Shown here: positions 32,945 to 41,629 of the stretch, one piece after another
Layout: each line of letters opens with the position of its first letter
How positions within the stretch are numbered: position 1 is the stretch's first letter
NCBI RefSeq assembly: GCF_000421145.1
Contig: NZ_ATWH01000008.1
Span: 183,099 to 247,098 of the forward strand
From: Glaciibacter superstes DSM 21135
GTDB lineage: Bacteria; Actinomycetota; Actinomycetes; Actinomycetales; Microbacteriaceae
Reading direction: 5' to 3'
Length of the DNA stretch: 64,000 nucleotides
Translations under genes and position numbers: made by a program
The notes under the pieces: generated by a model
Database searches by the model: none
Told to the model about the DNA's origin: nothing
The model's input: only the letters and a program-made list of their open reading frames with translations

Positions 32945-34276
32945 CTAGTCCTCGCTCAGTGCCGCATCGGCCCGTTCGGCGGCCTTCTCAAGAGCCGGGC
33001 CGGGTTCGCCCTGCCCTTGTAGCACCTGAGAGATCGCGTCGGCAATGGCCTCGGAAAGCCCGACATACCCTGGCACAGTCGGCCGCGCCTGCTCGGCGTT
33101 GGCGTTGTTCGCCGCCATGATCTCGAGCCCTGGGTAGTTCGCTGCCTGCTCAGCGAACACCTCGGAGTCGACTTCGGTCGACCGCAATGGCAGGTTGCCG
33201 ATCTCGACGTTCCAGCGCAGGTCCTGTTCCGCGGAGGTCAGCCATTCGGTGAACTCGTATGCCCAATATTCGCGGTTCGTGTCTTTATGGTCGAACAGCG
33301 CCCAGATGTCGGGGCCAGACACCGTCTGATGGTCGCCGTCCGTGCCGGGCAGGATCGTCACCCCGTAGTCGGTACCAGCGGTCTTCAGGTCGTACAGCTG
33401 CCAGGGTCCAGACGTCATCATGCCGATGCGGTCACTGGCGAACAGCTGCGCGAACTTCGTGTCGGTCTGGTCGAGGTAGACACTCTTGTCGTCGACGGCC
33501 ATGTCGCGAAGTAATGTCAGCGCGTCGACACCCGCGTCTGAGGCGAACTCAGCACTCTTCTGGTCATCGCTGAGGATCTCGCCGCCGTTCTGCCAGAGAT
33601 GCGGCCAGAATTGCCAGGTCGTCTCCTCTGAGCCGGAAACCGAGTACGCGTATCCGTAGGTGTTCGTTGCCGGGTCTGTCAGGTGTTTTGCTGCGGTCCT
33701 GAAGTCATCCCAGGTCCAGTCGTCGGTCGGGTATGCAACGCCGGCAGCGTCGAAGACCGTCTTGTTGAAGATCAGCGAGATGTTGTCGACGATGGCGGGG
33801 AAGCCGATCGTCGCCTCCCCCGTCGGCTGCACCGTCTTGCGGGCCGCGTCGGAGAACTCGTCCCATTTCACATCGGGCTCAGCCACCTGCTCGGTGATGT
33901 CCGATGTGCGCCCTGAGCGTTCGAGCTGGCTCGCCCACGATCCGAAGGCGTATGAGATGTCGGGGTAGGAGCCGCCCGCGAAACCGGCAGACAGCTTCTG
34001 GAGCAACTCTTCCGTCGACGATGCGCCAGGAGACAGTTCGATCGTCACGTTGGGATGTTCATCTTCGAACTCCTGCGCGAGCCCCTCGAGGATCTTCTGC
34101 GCGTCGTCTGTTTGCCCACTCCACATCGTGATGGTGACGTCGGCTTCGGTGTCGAGCTCCGTCGTTCCTTGGGGAGCACCGCTGCAGCCGGCAACGCCAG
34201 CGACCACGGCGACTGTGCCGAGGGCAATGGCGAGACGGCGGATGTTTCGGGTGGTGCTGGTTCGGCGACCGATCAT
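32945..34276 (-). CDS. Sugar ABC transporter substrate-binding lipoprotein
   Basis: A 443-aa extracellular solute-binding protein (family 1, CUT1). The signal peptide RRLAIALGTVAVVAGVAGC ends in a lipobox, so Cys is lipidated. The mature part has DVTITMWSGQTDDAQKILEG, IGFPAIVDNISLIFNKTVFD and RIGMMTSGPWQLYDL, typical of sugar-binding clusters B. ATG 34276 was chosen to place the signal peptide at the N-terminus. Four 16-bp tandem repeats lie immediately upstream in its leader. It captures the sugar used by the cluster. Confidence 0.92.
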   Translation of the reverse strand: MIGRRTSTTRNIRRLAIALGTVAVVAGVAGCSGAPQGTTELDTEADVTITMWSGQTDDAQKILEGLAQEFEDEHPNVTIELSPGASSTEELLQKLSAGFAGGSYPDISYAFGSWASQLERSGRTSDITEQVAEPDVKWDEFSDAARKTVQPTGEATIGFPAIVDNISLIFNKTVFDAAGVAYPTDDWTWDDFRTAAKHLTDPATNTYGYAYSVSGSEETTWQFWPHLWQNGGEILSDDQKSAEFASDAGVDALTLLRDMAVDDKSVYLDQTDTKFAQLFASDRIGMMTSGPWQLYDLKTAGTDYGVTILPGTDGDHQTVSGPDIWALFDHKDTNREYWAYEFTEWLTSAEQDLRWNVEIGNLPLRSTEVDSEVFAEQAANYPGLEIMAANNANAEQARPTVPGYVGLSEAIADAISQVLQGQGEPGPALEKAAERADAALSED

Positions 34277-34298
34277 CGTCTTCTCACTCTCTGTGGGT

Positions 34299-34358
34299 GT
34301 GTCACTGCGTTTGTGTGTCACTGCGTTTTTGTGTCACTGCGTTTTTGTGTCACTGCGG
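34299..34358. repeat. 16-bp tandem repeat in leader of sugar-binding protein gene
   Basis: The unit GTGTCACTGCGTTTTT occurs four times in a row: 34299-34314 (one base different), 34315-34330, 34331-34346 and a partial copy 34347-34358. It fills the gap between the SIS-domain gene and the substrate-binding protein gene. No palindrome is present within a unit. The copy number is likely variable between strains. Confidence 0.9.
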
Positions 34359-34363
34359 GTTCT

Positions 34364-35242
34364 TCAACTCAGAACGATTGAGCGCGTGAGGTTGCGTGGA
34401 GAGTCGGGGTTGAGACCGCGGCTCTCGGCAACGGCGACGGCGAGCCGCTGAGCCTGGGCGAGTTCGATGAGGGGGTCTGACACGCTCGTCACAACGTGGG
34501 CTCCCGTGCTTCGGATCTGTTCGATCAGCCCCTCGTCGGTTGCGCCGAACATCCAGACGATCGAGCTGGGACCGGCAACCGCGAGTGGACCGTGACGGTA
34601 GTCGAGAAGGGGGTAGGACTCTGACCAGGCCTGGGCTGCCTCGCGGATCTTGAGCGCGGCCTCTTGTGCGAGCCCGTACGTCCAGCCGGTGCCGAGGTAG
34701 ACGAAGTGGTCCTTGCCATCAAGCTCGACCGGCAGCGGTTCAGCGAGGATGCGAGCCGCCTCATCAGGCACGGCGTCCACGTCGTAGCCGAGCGCCGCAC
34801 GGGCGAGCAGCAGGAAGGTCGTGGGGAAACGTGTTTGCACGACGGACTGCTCATCGGCGAAGTCGAGCCCGAGAGTGGCCTCGGCCAGTTCGGTCACCGG
34901 AGAACCAGAGACGCCGGTGACCGCGATGCGTGTCACGCCCTCTGGAACGGCGCGCAGGGCTTCGACTACCTCTGTCGTCGTTCCGGAGCGAGTGAGTGCG
35001 ATCACCGCGTCGTAGTCCCGCCAGCTCCACGGCTCTGAGGCGTAAGCGGCATCCGTTCGACCGAAGCCGGCCTGCTCACGCAGCACGGCGAAGGACTCGG
35101 CGACGAAAGCCGACGTGCCGCAGCCGATGACCAGGACGTTCTCGCCCTTTCGCGTGAGAAGCTCGCGAGCTGTGTCGACGAGACCGAGGGCCTCGCGCCA
35201 GATGGTGGGCTGACTGGCGATTTCGCGTGCCGTGATCGTCAT
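34364..35242 (-). CDS. SIS domain sugar isomerase/deaminase (AgaS-like)
   Basis: A 292-aa protein with two SIS phosphosugar-binding domains. The first has VLVIGCGTSAFVAESFA and ALTRSGTTTEVVEAL; the second has FVYLGTGWTYGLAQEAALKI and YPLLDYRHGPLA. This is the AgaS/GlmS isomerase layout without the glutaminase part. In the Aga pathway AgaS deaminates and isomerises galactosamine-6-P to tagatose-6-P, which fits the aldolase and kinases nearby. The gene lies between the aldolase and the ABC transporter, with three TGATCA boxes upstream. Confidence 0.87.
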   Translation of the reverse strand: MTITAREIASQPTIWREALGLVDTARELLTRKGENVLVIGCGTSAFVAESFAVLREQAGFGRTDAAYASEPWSWRDYDAVIALTRSGTTTEVVEALRAVPEGVTRIAVTGVSGSPVTELAEATLGLDFADEQSVVQTRFPTTFLLLARAALGYDVDAVPDEAARILAEPLPVELDGKDHFVYLGTGWTYGLAQEAALKIREAAQAWSESYPLLDYRHGPLAVAGPSSIVWMFGATDEGLIEQIRSTGAHVVTSVSDPLIELAQAQRLAVAVAESRGLNPDSPRNLTRSIVLS

Positions 35243-35323
35243 GGAAACACTCCGTTTGCTTGTTGCGTTCGCCAGTCGAGGTGCGACGGGCGAAGTAGGT
35301 TGGCCAACAGTCTTGAACAGTAA

Positions 35324-35371
35324 TGATCATTTGACAAGAAAACTGCCTGACTTGATCACTCAGGCTGATCA
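35324..35371. promoter_or_regulatory. Cluster of TGATCA boxes, candidate DeoR operators
   Basis: TGATCA occurs at 35324-35329, 35353-35358 and 35366-35371, in an AT-rich spacer before the SIS-domain gene. The last copy overlaps the aldolase stop. Another copy, in TTGATCACTTT context on the minus strand (37631-37636), lies between the DeoR gene and the GH4 gene. Shared occurrence suggests a common repressor; binding is inferred. Confidence 0.4.
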
Positions 35372-36235
35372 GTATTTACAGAGAGGTGACGGCGAGACGA
35401 CCGCACACAGCGCGGCCACTGTCGCGGTCATCTCGTCTCTCGCGCCCCGGAAATACCGGCGCGGGTCGACGAGCGAGCTGTTGCCTGCGAGCGTCGCCCG
35501 AATCGAACCGGTCCACACGACGTTGAGCACGGTTCCGATGTTCACCTTCCGGATGCCGGCGGCAACGGCCAGTGCGATGGTCTCGTCCGGGACGCCGGAG
35601 GAACCGTGGAGCACCAGTGGCACGGGGAGGCGTGCCGCCAGCTCCGCTATCAGGGTGAGGTCGAGCGAGGCAGCCCGTTCTGTCATGGCGTGCGAGCTGC
35701 CGACGGCGACGGCAAGCCCGTCAACACCGGTGGCCGCGACAAAATCGGCGGCCTCAGTAGGGTCGGTGCGCACTCCGGGCGCATGCGCGCCGTCCTTACC
35801 GCCGATCTCGCCGAGTTCTGCTTCGATCCAGAGGCCCGCCGCATGCCCGGCCTCGGTCACCTCGGTCGTCGCCGCCACGTTGGCGGCATAGTCCAGGTTC
35901 GCGGCGTCGAACATCAGGGAGCCGACTCCGAAGCGAGGCGCCAGTGCAATCAGTCGTTCGGCGAGTTTCCGGTCCTGAATATGGTCCAGGTGGATGCCGA
36001 TGGGCACGGAAGCCGCGTCAGCCAGCTCTCGACTGGCCGCGAGGAGTGGCTCGGCGCGCCCGCCGTGGTACTTGATGGCATTCTCGCTGAGCTGAAGGAG
36101 CACACCGCTGCCCGCGCGCTCGGCCCCAACGACGATCGCTTCGACGTGCTCGAGCGTGATGACGTTGAACGAAGGGACGGCGCGCTCGTGCAGAACGGCA
36201 TCGTCAAGGAGCGAGCGCGACGGGACCAGGGTCAT
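35369..36235 (-). CDS. Class II ketose-bisphosphate aldolase (GatY/KbaY-like)
   Basis: A 288-aa zinc-dependent aldolase. GIHLDHIQD holds the Asp/His pair, WIEAELGEIGGKDG the E/G loop, AVAVGSSHAM and PLVLHGSSGVPDE the two zinc His, and IRKVNIGTVLNV the phosphate site. Length and motifs fit tagatose- or fructose-1,6-bisphosphate aldolases that give DHAP and glyceraldehyde-3-P. Its ATG overlaps the GH4 stop by 4 nt. Cluster context favours tagatose-1,6-bisphosphate, by inference. Confidence 0.88.
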   Translation of the reverse strand: MTLVPSRSLLDDAVLHERAVPSFNVITLEHVEAIVVGAERAGSGVLLQLSENAIKYHGGRAEPLLAASRELADAASVPIGIHLDHIQDRKLAERLIALAPRFGVGSLMFDAANLDYAANVAATTEVTEAGHAAGLWIEAELGEIGGKDGAHAPGVRTDPTEAADFVAATGVDGLAVAVGSSHAMTERAASLDLTLIAELAARLPVPLVLHGSSGVPDETIALAVAAGIRKVNIGTVLNVVWTGSIRATLAGNSSLVDPRRYFRGARDEMTATVAALCAVVSPSPLCKY

Positions 36236-37569
36236 CCGTTCGCCGCCCTGAATTCGGCCGTTTCGACTTCAAGCATGCCTCCGAGAGCCGTCGGCAGATA
36301 CTTCGCGTGCGCCTCGGTGAGTTCATCGCACAGTGCCCAGATCTGGGCGGGGGTGAGACTCGAGCTCGCATTCGGGTCGACCAGCACGGCTTGCTTGACC
36401 AGTTCCGGCTCGCCTCGACGTGCCGCCTCGATCGTGAGGCCGGCCACCGACAGGTATGTGCGGTTGAGCGCGGCGCCCTGCTCGGGGATGGAACCGACGT
36501 TGATGGGGTGGATTCCGTCTGCGTCGACGTGCGCCGGCACCTCGACCACAGCGCCTTCTGGAAGGTTATCGATATACCCGCGGTTCACCACGTTGGCGTG
36601 GATGACTCGCTCGGTTCCCGTCAGGATCGAGTGGATGATCTGCGGGGCGTATTCGGCCGCGCCGTCCTCGAGTTCAAGGTCCGTGCCGTTCTTCAGTGAT
36701 TCGCGCGCCGCCTCGAACTCGGCGACGTTCTCCTCGCTGATGCCGATGTATTCGAGCGGCCGGAGCCGGAACCGCTCGATCTGTTCAGGGTCATGCAAGA
36801 ACCAGGAGAGATATTCAGAGGAGTGCTCGCTGGTCTCGGTCGGGTAGTACCCGATGCGGCGAAAGATCTCGGCACGCACACGACGCTGCAGATCCGGGTC
36901 GGAATCGATGAGGGCTTTGAGCCGCGGATAGAGGTCTTCGCCGTCATGGGACCACTCGTAGAGCCAGGCCTGGTGGTTCACACCGGCCGCACGGAAATGC
37001 GTTCCGTCGAGCGGCACATCGAGAAGCTCGCAGAGGTCGTTGACCGTCCAGTAGACGCTGTGGCAGAGACCGACCGCCTTGATGTCCGGCGCAACCACCG
37101 ACATCCACCAGATGTTCATCGCCATGGGGTTCGTGTAGTTGAGGAACCACGCATCAGGGCACAGCTCACGCATGTCGCGCGCGATGTCGGTGAGTACCGG
37201 GAAGGTGCGAAGAGCGCGGAAGACGCCGCCGACGCCGGTCGTGTCGCCGATCGTCTGGAGCAGGCCGTGTCGTGCGGGCACCTCAAGGTCGACGCGCGTG
37301 GCGGCGATACCGCCGACCTGGATCATGTTGACGACGAAGTCGGCGCCGGTGAACGCGGCCCGGCGGTCGTTCGTGACTTCCAGATCGACCTCGCGGCCGA
37401 GATGGCGGGCGACGAACCGCGCAGTGCCCTCTGCGACGGCCAACCGCTCACTGTCAATGTCGTAGAGAACGATGTTCAGTGTCGGCAGGCCCTCAAATCG
37501 CAGCAGGTCGGTCAGTAGCTGGCGAGTGAAGACGACGCTCCCGGCGCCGGTGAAGACTATTCGTGGCAT
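36232..37569 (-). CDS. GH4 family alpha-galactosidase/alpha-glucosidase-like
   Basis: A 445-aa glycoside hydrolase family 4 enzyme, which uses NAD and a divalent metal in a redox-elimination mechanism. The start is PRIVFTGAGSVVFTRQLL (Rossmann glycine loop). WFLNYTNPMAMN, VGLCHSVYWTVNDL (metal Cys and His) and AAGVNHQAWLYEW follow, as in MelA-type enzymes. ATG 37569 is chosen for the dinucleotide fold at the N-terminus. It is the first gene of the minus-strand sugar operon, facing the DeoR gene. Substrate specificity between alpha-galactoside and other alpha-glycosides cannot be read out. Confidence 0.88.
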   Translation of the reverse strand: MPRIVFTGAGSVVFTRQLLTDLLRFEGLPTLNIVLYDIDSERLAVAEGTARFVARHLGREVDLEVTNDRRAAFTGADFVVNMIQVGGIAATRVDLEVPARHGLLQTIGDTTGVGGVFRALRTFPVLTDIARDMRELCPDAWFLNYTNPMAMNIWWMSVVAPDIKAVGLCHSVYWTVNDLCELLDVPLDGTHFRAAGVNHQAWLYEWSHDGEDLYPRLKALIDSDPDLQRRVRAEIFRRIGYYPTETSEHSSEYLSWFLHDPEQIERFRLRPLEYIGISEENVAEFEAARESLKNGTDLELEDGAAEYAPQIIHSILTGTERVIHANVVNRGYIDNLPEGAVVEVPAHVDADGIHPINVGSIPEQGAALNRTYLSVAGLTIEAARRGEPELVKQAVLVDPNASSSLTPAQIWALCDELTEAHAKYLPTALGGMLEVETAEFRAANG

Positions 37570-37688
37570 AGACCGATCATGGAGCAAAATGCGCGAATCG
37601 TGCAACCGAATGAGCGACTATTGGCTAAAGTGATCAACATTGCTGATTGCGCACGGCGGGACGTTGTGGGCGGAATTCGGAGGGCCTT

Positions 37689-38501
37689 GTGACAATTTCC
37701 CCGGGAGCAGTCGGTGTGCGTGCGGCATCCGGCAAGCGGTCGCAGCGTATGGTGGCGATCCTCGACCTCGTCGCCGAGCGCGGGACCGTCGGACTTTCCG
37801 AGCTGGCGACGACCCTGAGGATCTCGCCAGCCACCGCCAGGCGAGATCTCGCCGATCTTGAGGCACAACGACTTCTGCTTCGAACGCACGGCGGCGCGAC
37901 GAGCATCGATTCGCGCACCGAATTGCCCGTGACGCTGCGCGATACCCGGTTCCAGGAGGCGAAGCGGGCGATCGCCGCGCACGTGGCGACCCTGATTCCC
38001 AGTGGTGGGCGGTCCGCCATCGCACTCAGCGGCGGGTCGACGACCTCCTGTGTCGCCAATGCACTCTCTGGCCATCGGGAGCTGACCATCGTCACGAACT
38101 CGCTGTCGATCGCGAGCCTGATTACGACGTTCCCGCACCTCAGCGTCGTCATGACGGGTGGGAGCCTGCGGGCGGAGTCACTCGAACTGGTCGGGATCAT
38201 CGCGGAGCACACCTTCAACGCCATGAACGTTGAGACGGCGATTCTCGGTGCAGACGGCGTGTCGGTGACGGGAGGAGTCACCACTCACAACGAGACGGAG
38301 GCCCGAACGAACAAGGCGATGGTGCAGAATTCCCAACGCACGATCGTGGTGGCAGACGGGTCGAAGCTTGGTCGCCTGGCATTCGCAGAGGTCGCGCCGA
38401 TCAGCGACATCGACATCCTCGTGACCGACAGCTCGGCAGATCCCGAAGCGCTGGCTGCCCTTCGGGCCGCTGGACTGGAGATCCATCTCGTCGAGGTCTG
38501 A
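37689..38501 (+). CDS. DeoR/GlpR family sugar-phosphate-responsive repressor
   Basis: A 270-aa DeoR regulator. The helix-turn-helix is MVAILDLVAERGTVGLSELA then ISPATARRDLADLEAQRLL, followed by RTHGGA. The C-terminal sugar-phosphate sensor has IALSGGSTTSCVANAL, LTIVTNSLSIASL and TAILGADGVSVTGGVT. GTG 37689 has GGAGGG 4-5 nt upstream; upstream in-frame codons are not family-like. It is divergent from the GH4 gene and presumably represses the sugar cluster until a pathway phosphate binds. Confidence 0.9.
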   Translation: MTISPGAVGVRAASGKRSQRMVAILDLVAERGTVGLSELATTLRISPATARRDLADLEAQRLLLRTHGGATSIDSRTELPVTLRDTRFQEAKRAIAAHVATLIPSGGRSAIALSGGSTTSCVANALSGHRELTIVTNSLSIASLITTFPHLSVVMTGGSLRAESLELVGIIAEHTFNAMNVETAILGADGVSVTGGVTTHNETEARTNKAMVQNSQRTIVVADGSKLGRLAFAEVAPISDIDILVTDSSADPEALAALRAAGLEIHLVEV

Positions 38502-38590
38502 GTCTGCCGGTTGTCGTTCAATCGCGTGAGGGAACAGGTTGGCCCGGTCGGTGGGTGGAATTCTCGATGGTGCTGTTCGGTAAGTCGAGG

Positions 38591-38629
38591 GCAATCTGTC
38601 GAATTTTTGTCAGGATCAGGGCAGATTGC
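38591..38629. promoter_or_regulatory. Inverted repeat upstream of permease operon
   Basis: GCAATCTG (38591-38598) and CAGATTGC (38622-38629) are perfect inverted copies 23 nt apart, upstream of the NCS1 permease start. The interval contains AATTTTTGTCAGG. It could be an operator pair for the operon's PucR regulator or a leader hairpin; neither is shown. Confidence 0.35.
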
Positions 38630-38695
38630 ACATGGAAGAGATCCGAGCCACTGGGTAGCGTGTTCGACACCCCCTCCCCTCGCAGAAGGACCCTC

Positions 38696-40033
38696 ATGGC
38701 TCGCACGGCTCACGCAGACGACTTCGCACTCTCCCGCGTCACCCGGGACGCCCAGAAACCCTGGTTCGGCATCTCCGTTCAACGATTCGGTCAAGTTTCT
38801 GCCCTTTCGCAATTCCTGCTGGGCGCGACTCTGGGTTACAGCATGACCTTCGGTGAAGCTGCGCTCGCTCTCCTTATGGGCTCGATCATCCTCGAGGTGA
38901 TCATGTGCATCGTGGGCATCATCGGCCAGAAGGAGGGTTTGAACACCGCGCTCCTGGCTCGGTGGACAGGCTTTGGCGAGATCGGTGCTTCACTCGTCGG
39001 GCTTGCAATCGGAATCAGCCTCATCGGATGGTTCGGCATCCAGAGCGCGATCTCGGCGGAGTCGCTCGACGTGCTCATGCCGGGTGTCCTGCCTGCCTGG
39101 GCGTGGAGCCTCATCTTCGGCCTGGCCGTCACCGCGATCGTCGCGTTCGGATTCAAAGGCATGCAGTGGCTCGCGAACATCACTGTGCCGCTCTTCCTGA
39201 TCCTCGTCGGATGGTCCGTGATCAGCGAGCTCACGAAACACGATTTTGTCGAGCTCATCACCGGACCTGCGCCCGGTCCAACCATGAGTGTGTGGGCTGG
39301 CACCGGCATCGTGGCCGGCGGACTCATCGTCGGCGCCATCATCACCGCCGACATGACCAGATTCAACCGTTCGGCCGCAGACGTCGTGAAGCAGACCATC
39401 GTGGGAGTGAGTCTCGGCGAGTTCGTCATCGGCCTCGCCGGTGTCCTCCTTGCGCACGCTGCTGCTTCGGGCAATATCGTCGCGATCGTCACATCGTCCA
39501 TCGGCTTCGTTGGCCTCATCATCGTGATCACCGGCACATTGAAGATCAACGACTGGAATCTCTACTCCTCAACCCTCGGACTCGTGAACTTCATCTCCAC
39601 TGCGTTCAACAGAAATCTGAACCGCGTGACGACCACAGTAGTGCTCGGCATCGTCGGTTCGATTCTGGCCGCAGCCGGCATTCTCGGTCAGTTCACCGGC
39701 TTCCTCATCATTCTCGGCGTCGCCTTCCCTCCCATCGCAGGCATCATGGTTGCCGAATATTTCGTGGTGAAGCGCTGGCGCGGGGAACTCGACGCCACTC
39801 GTGAAATCGGCCGACTGCCAGCGACCGCACCCCGGATCGTGCCGGCGACGCTTGTGATTTGGCTGGCGTCAGCACTCATCGGCTACTTCGTGACCTGGGG
39901 TATCCCGCCCATCCTCTCGCTCATCGTCTCGATGGTTCTCTACATCGTCGCCGGGAAGCTCGGATGGGTGAAGGGTGTCGGCAGCGCGCGGACCAAGCAG
40001 GTCGAGGAGCCTGTCGAATCGGTCCCCGCCTGA
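38696..40033 (+). CDS. NCS1 family cytosine/purine permease (CodB-like)
   Basis: A 445-aa nucleobase:cation symporter-1 with about twelve helices. The N-terminal SALSQFLLGATLGYSMTFGE and IGQKEGLNTALLARWTGFGE are CodB-like. LIGWFGIQSAISAESLD and ITADMTRFNRSAADVV are other conserved blocks. The family imports cytosine, allantoin, hydantoins and related rings. ATG 38696 has AGAAGGA upstream. It leads the operon with a hydantoinase-type gene and three DUF917 genes, so a hydantoin- or pyrimidine-like substrate is likely. Confidence 0.9.
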   Translation: MARTAHADDFALSRVTRDAQKPWFGISVQRFGQVSALSQFLLGATLGYSMTFGEAALALLMGSIILEVIMCIVGIIGQKEGLNTALLARWTGFGEIGASLVGLAIGISLIGWFGIQSAISAESLDVLMPGVLPAWAWSLIFGLAVTAIVAFGFKGMQWLANITVPLFLILVGWSVISELTKHDFVELITGPAPGPTMSVWAGTGIVAGGLIVGAIITADMTRFNRSAADVVKQTIVGVSLGEFVIGLAGVLLAHAAASGNIVAIVTSSIGFVGLIIVITGTLKINDWNLYSSTLGLVNFISTAFNRNLNRVTTTVVLGIVGSILAAAGILGQFTGFLIILGVAFPPIAGIMVAEYFVVKRWRGELDATREIGRLPATAPRIVPATLVIWLASALIGYFVTWGIPPILSLIVSMVLYIVAGKLGWVKGVGSARTKQVEEPVESVPA

Positions 40034-40080
40034 ACCAGAACCATCCAGCACAACAGATCATCACCCAGGAAGCGAGAACC

Positions 40081-41628
40081 ATGCATATCGGCATCGATGT
40101 CGGCGGCACCAACACGGACGCAGTGCTCATGAACGGTGTGCACGTGCTCGCCGGAGTGAAACATTCCACGACACCGGATGTCACAAGCGGGATCGTGCAG
40201 GCGATCGAAGACCTCCGCACCGGCCACGAGTTCGTCGGCTCTGACATCGACGCGGTCATGATCGGAACCACCCACTTCATCAATGCACTGGTGCAGGCCA
40301 AGCGCCTGGCACCGACCGCGGCCCTCCGCCTCGGCCTGCCAGCTACGAAAGCGCTGCCACCGCTGGTGGACTGGCCGGAGGATCTCATCGAGGCGATCAG
40401 CGGCAAGAGCTATCTCGCCCATGGCGGCTACGAATTCGACGGCCGCCCGATCTCCCCGCTCGACCCTGGAGAGCTTCGCGCTCACGCAGCCGACATGAAG
40501 GCCGCCGGAATCCGCTCCGTGGCGATCTCTTCGGTCTTCAGCCCGGTAAATCACGACCTCGAAGTCGAAGCCGGCCGAATCGTCGCCGAGGAGCTCGGCC
40601 CCGATGTCGCGATCTCTCTTTCGCATGAGATCGGTCGCATCGGGCTGCTAGAGCGCGAGAACGCGACGATCATCAATGCGGCGCTGCGCGAGCTGGCATC
40701 CGAAATCGTCGACGGGCTCACAACCGCTGTGAGGGCACAAGGCATTGACGCACCGATTTTCCTCAGCCAGAACGACGGCACCCTCATGGACGAGGACTAT
40801 GTGCGCCTCTACCCAGTGGCCACCTTCGCATCTGGCCCAACAAACTCGATGCGCGGCGCAGCACTCACGAGCGGCCTCGAGACGTGCGCGGTCGTCGATG
40901 TCGGCGGAACGACGACCGACGTCGGGCTGCTCATGAACGGTTTTCCCCGCGAGACATCCAACGAGGTGAAAGTCGCGGGAATCCGCACAAACTTCCGGAT
41001 GCCGGACGTTCTCTCACTCGGAATCGGTGGAGGCAGCATCGTCGACACCGAAACCGGCGAGGTGGGCCCGGAGTCCGTTGGCTACAGGCTCACGACGGAA
41101 GCACTCGTCTTCGGTGGCTCGACTCTCACTGCCACCGATATTGCAGTGGCAGCCGGCCGGGCCGATATCGGCGATGCCTCGAAGGTCGCCCATCTCGATT
41201 CAGCATTCGTCGAGCGTGTCCTGGCTCGCATCGCCGAGCGCGTCTCTGAGGCGGTCGACCGCATGCGCACTTCGCCCGAACCGATCCCGGTGGTCGCCGT
41301 CGGCGGCGGCTCGATACTCCTGCCAGAGCACCTCGAGCTCTTCGGCGCAGTTCGCCGGCCGGAGAACTATGCGGTCGCCAATGCGATCGGCGCCTCCATC
41401 GCCCAGGTCGGCGGTGAGATCGACAAGGTTTACGCCATCGAACCGGGCAGACGCGAGGAAGCCATCGCCGCAGTGCGCGCGGAAGCTATAGACAAGGCGG
41501 TCGCGGCGGGGGCGAAGCCCTCATCCGTTGAAATCGTTGACTTCGATGAGGTGCCCATTCCCTATCTACCGGGCAACGCCACCCGCATCCGGGTGAAGGC
41601 CGTCGGCGACCTCGACATGGGGGCCTGA
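40081..41628 (+). CDS. Hydantoinase/oxoprolinase family protein (HyuA-like)
   Basis: A 515-aa ASKHA-fold protein of the HyuA family, ATP-dependent ring-opening enzymes for hydantoins and 5-oxoproline. HIGIDVGGTNTDAVLMNG is the N-terminal phosphate loop, IGTTHFINALVQ the second, CAVVDVGGTTTDVGLLMNGF the third, and LGIGGGSIVD and VAVGGGSILLPEH complete the nucleotide site. It is shorter than full HyuA (about 690 aa), as usual for the DUF917-associated form. It starts 47 nt after the permease and is 1 nt from the first DUF917 gene. Confidence 0.92.
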   Translation: MHIGIDVGGTNTDAVLMNGVHVLAGVKHSTTPDVTSGIVQAIEDLRTGHEFVGSDIDAVMIGTTHFINALVQAKRLAPTAALRLGLPATKALPPLVDWPEDLIEAISGKSYLAHGGYEFDGRPISPLDPGELRAHAADMKAAGIRSVAISSVFSPVNHDLEVEAGRIVAEELGPDVAISLSHEIGRIGLLERENATIINAALRELASEIVDGLTTAVRAQGIDAPIFLSQNDGTLMDEDYVRLYPVATFASGPTNSMRGAALTSGLETCAVVDVGGTTTDVGLLMNGFPRETSNEVKVAGIRTNFRMPDVLSLGIGGGSIVDTETGEVGPESVGYRLTTEALVFGGSTLTATDIAVAAGRADIGDASKVAHLDSAFVERVLARIAERVSEAVDRMRTSPEPIPVVAVGGGSILLPEHLELFGAVRRPENYAVANAIGASIAQVGGEIDKVYAIEPGRREEAIAAVRAEAIDKAVAAGAKPSSVEIVDFDEVPIPYLPGNATRIRVKAVGDLDMGA

Positions 41629-41629
41629 C

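Noticed and set aside
34299..34358. Possible CRISPR-like array
   Set aside because: Units are contiguous tandem repeats with no spacers.
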